A DNA stretch of 20,118 bases from Clostridiaceae bacterium (GTDB lineage: Bacteria > Bacillota > Clostridia > Oscillospirales > Acutalibacteraceae), in contig JAEDIH010000018.1 in NCBI GenBank assembly GCA_016292575.1, positions 1 through 20,118 on the forward strand, given 5' to 3'. This document shows, piece by piece, positions 13,928-20,118 of the stretch. Numbering within the stretch: the stretch's first letter is position 1; each line of letters begins with the position of its first letter. The translations under genes and the position numbers were made by a program. The notes beneath the pieces were generated by a model that saw only the letters and a program-made list of their open reading frames with translations, was not told the DNA's origin and ran no database searches.

Positions 13928-13956
13928 ATTATACCAAATAAAAACAATAACTTCAA
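13928..13956 (-). promoter_or_regulatory. Sigma-A promoter of the large surface-protein gene
   Basis: Minus-strand TTGAAG (13956-13951), 17-bp spacer, TATAAT (13933-13928). The start near 13921 coincides with the first bases of the 122-bp palindromic element. Confidence 0.8.
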
Positions 13957-13987
13957 GAGATAACGGAAAAATTTATCGCGTATATAT

Positions 13988-14067
13988 GCGCCGAAAAAAG
14001 CTTTCGGTGCGCATTGCGCCCTTATCACCCCGGTGAATCCCAGCTCACCGCGGTGAGCCGCGGCTCA
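13988..14067. repeat. Hairpin and stacked palindromes in a gene-free stretch
   Basis: This region between two divergent promoters contains no open frame I can support. It holds a hairpin (GCGC-CGAAA at 13988-13996 against TTTCG and GCGC at 14002-14012, 2-base bulge), then two copies of TCACC-N2-GGTGA at 14025-14036 and 14045-14056, centres exactly 20 bp apart. The second copy is the core of a perfect 16-bp palindrome GCTCACCGCGGTGAGC (14043-14058) that overlaps another perfect palindrome TGAGCCGCGGCTCA (14054-14067). It may be a two-site operator or the stems of a short RNA. Confidence 0.75.
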
Positions 14068-14081
14068 TTGGTAAAACGGTT

Positions 14082-14111
14082 AAAAGTCTGCTTTTAAGTG
14101 GACTTTTTTTT
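14082..14111 (+). terminator. Intrinsic terminator with no upstream plus-strand gene
   Basis: AAAAGTC (14082-14088) pairs with GACTTTT (14101-14107), with an inner GCTT/AAGT pairing, then eight T counted from within the stem and GTTTGTTTTT. It ends 14 bp before the -35 box of gdhA and points the same way, but the nearest protein gene upstream reads in the opposite direction. Confidence 0.75.
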
Positions 14112-14125
14112 GTTTGTTTTTATCG

Positions 14126-14155
14126 TTGACTTGAATGCATTAATTGCGATACAAT
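14126..14155 (+). promoter_or_regulatory. Sigma-A promoter of gdhA
   Basis: TTGACT (14126-14131), 18-bp spacer, TACAAT (14150-14155), giving a leader of about 60 bases with a GGTAATAC/GTATTATCC pairing before the ribosome site. Confidence 0.82.
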
Positions 14156-14224
14156 TATTGCTGTAATCATTTAAAGCGGTAATACTTGTGTATTCGGTAT
14201 TATCCGTTTGAGGAGTTGTATAAA

Positions 14225-15568
14225 ATGGACTACATAAACCGCGTCATTGATGACGTTAAAAAGAAAAATTCCGGCGAGCCTGAATTCATTCAGACCGTTA
14301 CGGAGGTTCTCACTTCGCTTGCACCGTATGTTGAAAAGCACCCCGAGTTTGAAAAGGCCTCTCTGCTTGAAAGACTTGTTGAGCCGGAAAGGATTGTTTC
14401 TTTCCGTGTGTCATGGGTTGACGACAGCGGCAAGGTTCGTGTGAACCGCGGCTACAGAGTTCAGTTCAACGGCGCTATCGGACCTTATAAGGGCGGACTT
14501 CGTTTCCATCCGTCGGTATACCAGGGACTTGTTAAGTTCCTCGGCTTTGAGCAGACCTTTAAAAACAGCCTTACCGGTCTTCCCATCGGCGGAGCAAAGG
14601 GCGGCAGCGACTTTGACCCCCACGGAAAAAGCGACGCTGAAATCATGCGCTTTTGCCAGAGCTTCATGACCGAGCTTTACAAGCACATCGGTCCGGATAT
14701 CGACGTTCCCGCAGGCGACATCGGCGTTGGCGAAAAAGAGATAGGCTACCTTTACGGCTGGTACCGCCGCGTTAAGGGCGTTTTTGAAAACGGCGTCCTC
14801 ACCGGAAAGAGCATGTCATACGGCGGTTCTTACATCCGTCCGGAAGCAACAGGTTACGGCGCTGTTTACTACACCATTGAAATGCTCAAGCATTTCAACG
14901 ATACCGTTGCAGGAAAGACAGTTGTTGTTTCAGGCTACGGCAATGTTTCCTGGGGCGCAATCAAAAAACTCACCGAACTTGGCGCAAAGGTTGTCACCAT
15001 CTCCGGTTCTGACGGTTATATCCTTGACGAAGCCGGAATCAACACCGACGAAAAGATTGACTATCTCCTTAAAATCCGTGCCAGCTCGGATATCAAGCTT
15101 AAAGACTATGCCGAAAAATTCGGCGCAAAGTTCTTCCCCGGTGAAAAGCCCTGGGGCGTTAAGGCAGACATTGTTATGCCCTGCGCAACCCAGAACGAGG
15201 TCGGCCTTGAAGAGGCAAAGCAGATTGTCGCAAACGGAACGCAGTATTATGTTGAGGTTTCCAATATGCCGACAACCAACGAAGCTTTGGAATATCTCAA
15301 GAAAAACCTCAAGGGCGTTGCTCCTTCAAAGGCTGCAAACGCAGGCGGCGTTGCTGTTTCCGCACTTGAAATGAGCCAGAACTCCATGCGCTACACCTGG
15401 ACTGCTGAGGAAGTTGACAAGAAGCTTTATGACATCATGAAGAACATTCACGACGAAAGCGCAAGAGCCGCCGAGGAAAACGGTCTCGGCTATGACCTTG
15501 TTGCCGGCGCAAACATTGCAGGCTTTGAAAAGGTTGCAAACGCAATGATGTTCCAGGGAATTATCTGA
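14225..15568 (+). CDS. gdhA: NADP-type glutamate dehydrogenase
   Basis: Cytosolic hexameric enzyme that interconverts 2-oxoglutarate plus ammonium and L-glutamate (EC 1.4.1.4 most likely); in fermentative Clostridia it serves ammonium assimilation. The 447 residues match the small hexameric class. Seen are GPYKGGLRFHPSV (86-98), KNSLTGLPIGGAKGGSDFDPHG (113-134) with the catalytic lysine in GGAKGG, PAGDIGVGEKEIGYLYG with its catalytic Asp, the Rossmann fingerprint SGYGNVSWG, and ISGSDGYI at the end of beta-2, the pattern I associate with NADP-preferring members. ATG at 14225 is chosen because GAGGAG ends 9 bases before it. Own promoter and a strong terminator make it monocistronic. Codon use is typical of a highly expressed gene. 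Confidence 0.96.
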   Translation: MDYINRVIDDVKKKNSGEPEFIQTVTEVLTSLAPYVEKHPEFEKASLLERLVEPERIVSFRVSWVDDSGKVRVNRGYRVQFNGAIGPYKGGLRFHPSVYQGLVKFLGFEQTFKNSLTGLPIGGAKGGSDFDPHGKSDAEIMRFCQSFMTELYKHIGPDIDVPAGDIGVGEKEIGYLYGWYRRVKGVFENGVLTGKSMSYGGSYIRPEATGYGAVYYTIEMLKHFNDTVAGKTVVVSGYGNVSWGAIKKLTELGAKVVTISGSDGYILDEAGINTDEKIDYLLKIRASSDIKLKDYAEKFGAKFFPGEKPWGVKADIVMPCATQNEVGLEEAKQIVANGTQYYVEVSNMPTTNEALEYLKKNLKGVAPSKAANAGGVAVSALEMSQNSMRYTWTAEEVDKKLYDIMKNIHDESARAAEENGLGYDLVAGANIAGFEKVANAMMFQGII

Positions 15569-15603
15569 GCCGAGAATTTTCGCCCTTGTTAAACACAAAG
15601 TTA

Positions 15604-15639
15604 AACCGCACATCTGCTTTTTTCGGCAAATGTGCGGTT
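15604..15639. terminator. Bidirectional terminator between gdhA and the patatin gene
   Basis: A perfect 10-bp stem, AACCGCACAT (15604-15613) with ATGTGCGGTT (15630-15639), followed by GTTTTG on the plus strand and TTAACTTTGTGTTT on the minus strand. It separates convergent gdhA and the patatin-like gene, whose stop is 7 bp away. Confidence 0.85.
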
Positions 15640-15645
15640 GTTTTG

Positions 15646-16797
15646 CTACTGAAGCTTCTGGAGCAGGGCGATTGCTTCGTCAAACTCCTTTTCCTCCCTT
15701 TTTTGGAAGAGGAAACGGAGAAGCGAGCCGTGGGCACCCTCCTTTTTTTCTTTGTCTTTATCCGAATCCTTAGACTTTTCTTTTGGTTTTTCCCTGTCTT
15801 TGCTCTTTTCCTTTTCGTGCTCTTTGACCCTTTCCTCCTCCTCGGAGTTCTTTTTGTCAAAGGCTTTTTTGACCGCCGCAAGGAACTGCTTCTGGGTGTA
15901 AACGCAAAGCCGGTCAACCTTAAGCTCATACGCAAGCTCCTCAAGCTGGCAGACCGTGTCGGCGCCGTATTCAAAGACCATGTTTCTGAATGTTTTCGGG
16001 GAAAAATAGTATATCTTTCCGCATAGATAGGAAAAAGCCTTTTTGGCGTCGTAGTAGCCCATCTGCATACGCATTTTAACAATTTCGGAATCAAAGTCGA
16101 ACGACGCACCCAGATCGTCAATGTTATACGGTCTGATATAGACAATGTTGGAATTGAGGAAATCAAGGCTGTGATTCACGCCTTTGATTGTTGAAATGTC
16201 AACGACAACAAGGCGGTTGAAGCCGTGCTTTTTGAGCATTGCGACGGGCGTGTTGTCATAAACGCCGCCGTCAAGGAACTTTTCTCCCTCGGGACCGATG
16301 TTGTTTGCAAGGGGAATGTTTGACGAGGCAAGAAGATAGTCGATAAGCTGTCCCTCGGGAATTTCGTCAAGAAAAATTTCGCGCGCGGTCACGCCCTGAG
16401 TCATTTGAACGGTGACAAGACCGAACGGGATTTTTATTGCCCTGACCTTTTTCTCGTCAATATATTTTGAGATAAAGTCCTTGACAGGGGAGGCGTCGAA
16501 GCCGCCGTTGCGGACAACCTCCTTGAAAAGTACGCCCCAGTTTTTGGTGCTGAAAAGGTTTTCGGGGTCGGGCAGCGGCTCGGAAAAATTTACGCCCTTG
16601 TCAAGTGAAATATTGTTCCACAATTCGCTCGCCGCCTTAAAATCATCTGCGGCAATGAGAGCGCCGTTAACGGCGCCGATTGAAACGCCGGCGATTGCCT
16701 CAAAGCGGACTCCGATTTCACGCATGGCCTGCCAGGCGCCTATTTGATAAGCGCCCTTTCCGCCTCCGCCGGCAAGAACAAGACCAAACGGCTTCAT
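15646..16797 (-). CDS. Patatin-like phospholipase/serine hydrolase with charged C-terminal linker
   Basis: A 383-residue alpha/beta hydrolase of the RssA/patatin family, expected to cleave acyl ester bonds of lipids in or at the cytoplasmic face of the membrane. The oxyanion-hole motif GGGGKGAYQIG (10-20), nucleophile elbow GVSIG (37-41, Ser39) and catalytic-dyad aspartate in FLDGGVYDN (about residue 175) are all intact, so it should be active. There is no signal peptide. Unusual is a lysine- and glutamate-rich low-complexity segment at about 312-355 (EEEERVKEHEKEK and KEKSKDSDKDKEK), followed by a short amphipathic tail; this looks like a disordered or coiled linker and is not part of the family core. 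ATG at 16797 follows AGGAG; an in-frame GTG nine bases earlier overlaps that site. It follows hemW by 61 bp. Confidence 0.9.
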   Translation of the reverse strand: MKPFGLVLAGGGGKGAYQIGAWQAMREIGVRFEAIAGVSIGAVNGALIAADDFKAASELWNNISLDKGVNFSEPLPDPENLFSTKNWGVLFKEVVRNGGFDASPVKDFISKYIDEKKVRAIKIPFGLVTVQMTQGVTAREIFLDEIPEGQLIDYLLASSNIPLANNIGPEGEKFLDGGVYDNTPVAMLKKHGFNRLVVVDISTIKGVNHSLDFLNSNIVYIRPYNIDDLGASFDFDSEIVKMRMQMGYYDAKKAFSYLCGKIYYFSPKTFRNMVFEYGADTVCQLEELAYELKVDRLCVYTQKQFLAAVKKAFDKKNSEEEERVKEHEKEKSKDREKPKEKSKDSDKDKEKKEGAHGSLLRFLFQKREEKEFDEAIALLQKLQ

Positions 16798-16837
16798 TGA
16801 AAGCACTCCTTTTAATCAGATATGTATAATTCCTAAA

Positions 16838-16863
16838 AACAAAAACGGCGGCTGAAAATCAGC
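16838..16863 (-). terminator. Weak terminator after hemW
   Basis: On the minus strand GCTGA (16863-16859) pairs with TCAGC (16855-16851) over TTT, including the hemW stop codon, then CGCCG and TTTTTGTTTTT. The stem is short, so partial readthrough into the patatin gene is likely. Confidence 0.4.
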
Positions 16864-17953
16864 ACAGCTTTGCAATAATGGAATTTGAAAGCAGAAAGCC
16901 CTTTTCAGTAAGGCTTATTTTTTTTTCGTCGATTTTGAGCAGCCCGTATTCTTGAAGCTTTCCTGCCTGTCTGAGTTTTTCCTCGGAAAACTTTTCGCCG
17001 AAACGGTTTTCATATTCATCGAAAACAAGCCCCCTTGAAAGCCGCAGAGCAAGCATTATGAACTCCTCTTTTGTTCCGCCCTCGCAGTCAAAAACAGGCG
17101 GCTCACTTTTCAAGAATGAGGCAAGGTCGCTTTTATAAAAGAAACGCTTTCCGCCCAGAAACGAGTGCGCCGAGGGACCGAGACCGAGATATTCTCCGCA
17201 AAGCCAGTATTTGTTGTTGTTCCTGCTTTGAAAACTCGGACGGGCAAAGTTTGAAATTTCGTAATGCTCAAAGCCGCTTTCCCTGAGCCGTTCGCACGTT
17301 TGAAGATACATATCGCACACTGCGTCCTCATCGGGCAGGGGGAGAAAGTCCTTTTCGGCGTAAAGCGGCGTACCGTCTTCAATTTTCAGCATATAGGCAC
17401 TGACGTGCTTGCAGCCGGAGGAAACAATAAAATCAAGACTTTCCTCAAGGCTTTCTGCGGTTTGAAAGGGAAGACCCAGTATAAGGTCAAGCGAAACGTT
17501 TTCAAGGCCGTTTTTTTTGCAAAGCTCAAGCGCATATCTTACCTGCTTGCAGTCAGAGCCCCGGCCGACTGCCTGCCGCTCCTTTGTTACCGCGGACTGA
17601 ACGCCCATTGAAATGCGGTTAACGCCGACTTTTTTCAAAAAAGAGAACAGTTCTTTGCTTGCAGAGGACGGATTTATCTCAACCGTGATTTCACAGTCAG
17701 GTGAGAGGAAAAAGCTTTTGCGTACCTCGCAGAGCAATTTAAAAAGCCTTTCTCCGCCAAAGACGGACGGTGTTCCGCCGCCTAAATAGACCGAGTCAAA
17801 GCAGAGCTTTTCCTTTTCGCTCCATGCTTTTATGTGTGAAAGCATGGAAAGAAGATATTCGTCCTTTGTCCTTTCCTCTGCAAAGAATGAGTAAAACGAG
17901 CAGTATTTGCACTTTGAAAGGCAGAACGGAATGTGAATATAAAGACCTTTCAC
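16859..17953 (-). CDS. hemW: Radical SAM haem chaperone HemW
   Basis: A 364-residue radical SAM protein of the HemN/HemW group, now regarded as a haem chaperone rather than coproporphyrinogen oxidase. The cluster motif is IPFCLSKCKYCSF (8-20), with Cys11, Cys15 and Cys18. GGGTPS (about 59-64, SAM amino group), VEINPSS, VNRISMGVQS and the LILGLPFQT segment follow in the usual order, and the C-terminal HemN domain ends the protein. The family's HN-x-x-YW element reads RNNNKYW here, with Asn in place of His, before LGLGPSAHS. The start is GTG at 17953, two bases after the lepA stop, with GAGGA inside the end of lepA. The lepA-hemW order is conserved in Firmicutes, where hrcA often follows; here it does not. 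Confidence 0.93.
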   Translation of the reverse strand: MKGLYIHIPFCLSKCKYCSFYSFFAEERTKDEYLLSMLSHIKAWSEKEKLCFDSVYLGGGTPSVFGGERLFKLLCEVRKSFFLSPDCEITVEINPSSASKELFSFLKKVGVNRISMGVQSAVTKERQAVGRGSDCKQVRYALELCKKNGLENVSLDLILGLPFQTAESLEESLDFIVSSGCKHVSAYMLKIEDGTPLYAEKDFLPLPDEDAVCDMYLQTCERLRESGFEHYEISNFARPSFQSRNNNKYWLCGEYLGLGPSAHSFLGGKRFFYKSDLASFLKSEPPVFDCEGGTKEEFIMLALRLSRGLVFDEYENRFGEKFSEEKLRQAGKLQEYGLLKIDEKKISLTEKGFLLSNSIIAKLC

Positions 17954-17955
17954 TT

Positions 17956-19767
17956 TTATTTTTCCTCAAGCTTGAGCACTGCCATGAATGCCTCCTGCGG
18001 AACCTCAACCGTTCCGAATTGGCGCATACGCTTTTTACCCTCTTTCTGCTTTTCAAGCAGCTTTTTCTTTCGGGTAATATCGCCGCCGTAGCACTTTGCA
18101 AGAACGTCCTTGCGCATGGCCTTGACCGTTTCGCGGGCGATGACCTTGCTTCCGATGGCAACCTGAATGGGAATTTCAAACATTTGTCTCGGAATGGTTT
18201 CCTTGAGTCTTTCGGCAATTCTTCTTGCGCGCGCCATTGCTTTGTCGGAATGGATAATAAAGCTGAGGGCGTCAATGGTGTCGCCGTTGAGCAGAACGTC
18301 AACCTTTTGAAGATTTGAGCGCTCATAGCGTGAAATTTCGTAATCGAACGAGGCGTAGCCGCGCGTTCTGGACTTGAGAACGTCAAAGAAGTCATAGATA
18401 ATCTCGTTGAGCGGAAGCTCATAGTGGATATCGACTCTGTCCTTTGCAAGATAGGTCATGTCCTTGAAAACGCCGCGCCTGTCCTGGCAGAGATCCATGA
18501 TTGCACCCACATAATCCGGCGGAGAATAGATATGCGCGTTGGTAATCGGTTCCTCGGAAAAGTCGATATCGCCCGGATCGGGGTAATGAGTCGGGTTGTC
18601 CACCTCAACAACCGAGCCGTCGCGCAGGTGAATTTTATAAACAACGCTCGGAACGGTTGTAACAAGGTCAAGGTTATATTCCCTTTCAAGTCTTTCCTGA
18701 ATAATCTCAAGGTGCAAAAGGCCGAGGAAGCCGCAGCGGAAGCCGAAGCCGAGCGCGCCCGAGGTCTCCGGCTCATAGGAGAGGGAGGCGTCGTTGAGCT
18801 GCAGCTTTTCAAGAGCGTCGCGCAGCGCTTCATAATCTGCGCCGTCCGCAGGATACACGCCGCAGAAAACCATCGGGTTCACCTTGCGGTAGCCGGGGAG
18901 GGCTTCGGTTGCCGGAAATTCAAGCTTTGTCACCGTATCGCCCACTTTGGCGTCACGGACGGTTTTGATTGAAGCGGTAATGTAGCCGACCTCTCCGGCG
19001 CAAAGCATTTCGCACGGCTCCATGCCGGTTGCTCTCATATAGCCGACCTCAACAACGTTGAACTGAGCCTGAGTTGCCATCATCTTCATTGTTTCGCCGG
19101 CTTTGAGTGTTCCCTCCATGACCCTGACATAGACGATAACGCCCTTGTAGTTATCATAGACAGAGTCGAAAATGAGGGCGCGAAGCGGTGCATTGTCGTT
19201 CGCTTCGGGTGCCGGTATATCCTCAACAATGCGTTCAAGAACCTCCTCAACGTTTTCGCCCGTTTTTGCGGAGACGCGCGGAGCGTTTGAGCAGTCAAGA
19301 CCTATTACGTCCTCAACCTCGGCGGCAACGTGCTCGGGGTCTGCGGCGGGCAGGTCAATTTTATTTATTACGGGAACAAGCTCAAGATTATGGTCAAGAG
19401 CAAGATAGGTGTTGGCAAGGGTCTGCGCCTCAATACCCTGCGAAGCGTCAATGACCAGCAGCGCACCCTCGCACGCGGCAAGCGAACGCGAAACCTCATA
19501 ATTGAAGTCAACGTGACCCGGAGTGTCAATGAGATTGAGTTCATATGTTTTTCCGTTTTTCGCCTTGTAATCAAGCTTTACGGCGTGGGATTTAATGGTA
19601 ATTCCTCTTTCGCGCTCAAGATCCATGTCGTCGAGCAGCTGCTCGGTCATGTCTCTTTTTGCAACGGAATCGGTAAGCTCCAACAGCCTGTCGGCAAGAG
19701 TTGATTTGCCGTGGTCAATATGAGCGATGATAGAAAAATTCCTGATGTTTTCTTTAGGCGCTGCCAA
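17956..19767 (-). CDS. lepA: Elongation factor 4 (LepA)
   Basis: Ribosome-bound translational GTPase that back-translocates or remodels stalled elongation complexes. The 603 residues fit the family. Seen are the P-loop AHIDHGKS (15-22), the switch I RGITI (54-58), DTPGHVDF (81-88), NKIDLP (135-140), and later EF-G-like domains, including GALGFGFRCGFLGLLHLEI and the LepA-specific C-terminal KCYGGDITRKKKLLEKQKEGKKRMRQFG segment. The start is taken as TTG at 19767 because GAGGTG lies 6 bases before it and the protein then begins MAAPKENIRNFSIIAH as in relatives; a start 13 codons earlier has no ribosome site. It heads a transcript with hemW, 2 bp downstream. Confidence 0.97.
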   Translation of the reverse strand: MAAPKENIRNFSIIAHIDHGKSTLADRLLELTDSVAKRDMTEQLLDDMDLERERGITIKSHAVKLDYKAKNGKTYELNLIDTPGHVDFNYEVSRSLAACEGALLVIDASQGIEAQTLANTYLALDHNLELVPVINKIDLPAADPEHVAAEVEDVIGLDCSNAPRVSAKTGENVEEVLERIVEDIPAPEANDNAPLRALIFDSVYDNYKGVIVYVRVMEGTLKAGETMKMMATQAQFNVVEVGYMRATGMEPCEMLCAGEVGYITASIKTVRDAKVGDTVTKLEFPATEALPGYRKVNPMVFCGVYPADGADYEALRDALEKLQLNDASLSYEPETSGALGFGFRCGFLGLLHLEIIQERLEREYNLDLVTTVPSVVYKIHLRDGSVVEVDNPTHYPDPGDIDFSEEPITNAHIYSPPDYVGAIMDLCQDRRGVFKDMTYLAKDRVDIHYELPLNEIIYDFFDVLKSRTRGYASFDYEISRYERSNLQKVDVLLNGDTIDALSFIIHSDKAMARARRIAERLKETIPRQMFEIPIQVAIGSKVIARETVKAMRKDVLAKCYGGDITRKKKLLEKQKEGKKRMRQFGTVEVPQEAFMAVLKLEEK

Positions 19768-19796
19768 ATGTATCACCTCAAATAAATAATCAATAT

Positions 19797-19825
19797 ATTT
19801 TATCACAATAAAAACGATTTGGCAA
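19797..19825 (-). promoter_or_regulatory. Sigma-A promoter of lepA-hemW
   Basis: Minus-strand TTGCCA (19825-19820), 17-bp spacer, TAAAAT (19802-19797), start near 19790, about 23 bases before the TTG start codon. Confidence 0.78.
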
Positions 19826-19897
19826 GATTTTTCGTTGTTAACCCAACAGCATGTAAAAAATCGTTAACAAAAAGTTAAAATTTTTTGCCCTAATACC

Positions 19898-19926
19898 TTG
19901 AAAACAGATAATAGATATGGTATAGT
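19898..19926 (+). promoter_or_regulatory. Sigma-A promoter of the gene at the right edge
   Basis: TTGAAA (19898-19903), 17-bp spacer, TATAGT (19921-19926). The leader of about 88 bases contains two small hairpins, CTACT/AGTAG (19942-19956 area) and GCGG/CCGC (19976-19991 area), before AAGGAGG. Between the divergent promoters, TCGTTAAC-type segments occur twice in A/T-rich sequence. Confidence 0.78.
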
Positions 19927-20021
19927 ATAGAAGTACATAGTCTACTGCTTTAGTAGGTTATAAAAACAAAAGCGCTGCGGGAACATCCGCGCCGGAAAGC
20001 AATGCAAGGAGGTTTAAATTA

Positions 20022-20118
20022 ATGGCTTTTTCAGATATCGGAGTTTGGCTCGGCGATATGGTTTTCAAGGGCTTTGAGCACTTCACCGCCGTTGCCGCCG
20101 AGACTCAGGAGAAAACTC
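20022..20118 (+). CDS. Unidentified gene, first 32 codons only
   Basis: An open frame starting ATG at 20022 behind AAGGAGG with an 8-base gap and running out of the window. The protein begins MAFSDIGVWLGDMVFKG and continues FEHFTAVAAETQEKT. The promoter and ribosome site are good, so this is a real gene. The N-terminus is amphipathic with a mixture of small and aromatic residues; it is not a clear signal peptide, and no family is recognised from so short a piece. Confidence 0.7.
   Translation, partial: MAFSDIGVWLGDMVFKGFEHFTAVAAETQEKT

Noticed and set aside
14784..15374. 196-codon open frame in another frame of gdhA
   Set aside because: Overlaps gdhA completely, serine/lysine-rich nonsense composition, no start signal.
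15586..16026. Hydrophobic 146-codon plus-strand frame opposite the patatin gene, resembling a membrane protein
   Set aside because: The hydrophobicity arises from reading the antisense of the K/E-rich linker (TTT/TTC/CTT codons); the start lies inside the terminator hairpin.
1..20118. tRNA or rRNA genes, insertion-sequence transposases, integrases, origins
   Set aside because: None found on reading both strands; no GTTCGA-type T-loops in tRNA context and no transposase motifs.

Overview
The window looks like chromosome of a low-to-mid GC, strictly anaerobic Clostridia-type Firmicute, most plausibly an Oscillospirales/Ruminococcaceae-like gut organism. The support is a T-box leader on valS, strong AAAGGAGG-type ribosome sites, sigma-A promoters with 16-18 bp spacers, a QueT-family transporter gene with a preQ1-like leader, a SigH-like sigma factor, a PerR/reverse rubrerythrin/rubredoxin peroxide-defence operon, and the lepA-hemW gene order. 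No organism name can be fixed from the sequence alone.

Layout. 1-1831: the 5' part of valS (minus strand) behind a complete T-box attenuator and promoter. 1837-2295: a divergent pair, a 70-residue XRE repressor-like protein and a 50-residue protein, with two matching 11-bp operators between them. 2391-3037: queT behind its own promoter and a short structured leader. 3132-3971: an exported VanY-type peptidase. 4048-5637: mnmA and a GNAT acetyltransferase. 5826-6796: a SigH-like sigma factor and a small double zinc-ribbon protein. 6991-8148: a class I methyltransferase. 8252-9550: perR, reverse rubrerythrin and rubredoxin under one promoter carrying a perfect 11-3-11 palindrome, ended by two hairpins. 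9561-13673 (minus): a 1370-residue secreted, AT-rich protein made of a GLUG-like beta-helix, a papain-like cysteine-peptidase-like domain, a Big_2 domain and an unusual hydrophobic C-terminus. 13744-13956: its promoter and a structured leader that ends in a strong intrinsic terminator. 13988-14111: a gene-free stretch with stacked palindromes and a second terminator. 14126-15639: gdhA. 15646-19825 (minus): lepA, hemW and a patatin-like hydrolase. 19898-20118: promoter and first 32 codons of an unidentified gene.

Most of the window is housekeeping: tRNA charging and thiolation, queuosine precursor uptake, ammonium assimilation, translation and haem handling. The accessory part is 9561-14111. 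There the large surface protein differs in base composition from its neighbours and sits behind a 122-bp nearly fully self-complementary leader, which could be either an orphan cis-regulatory RNA with alternative pairings or a MITE-like insertion at the transcription start. This region, the dual-operator XRE/small-protein pair and the queT leader are the best targets for follow-up.
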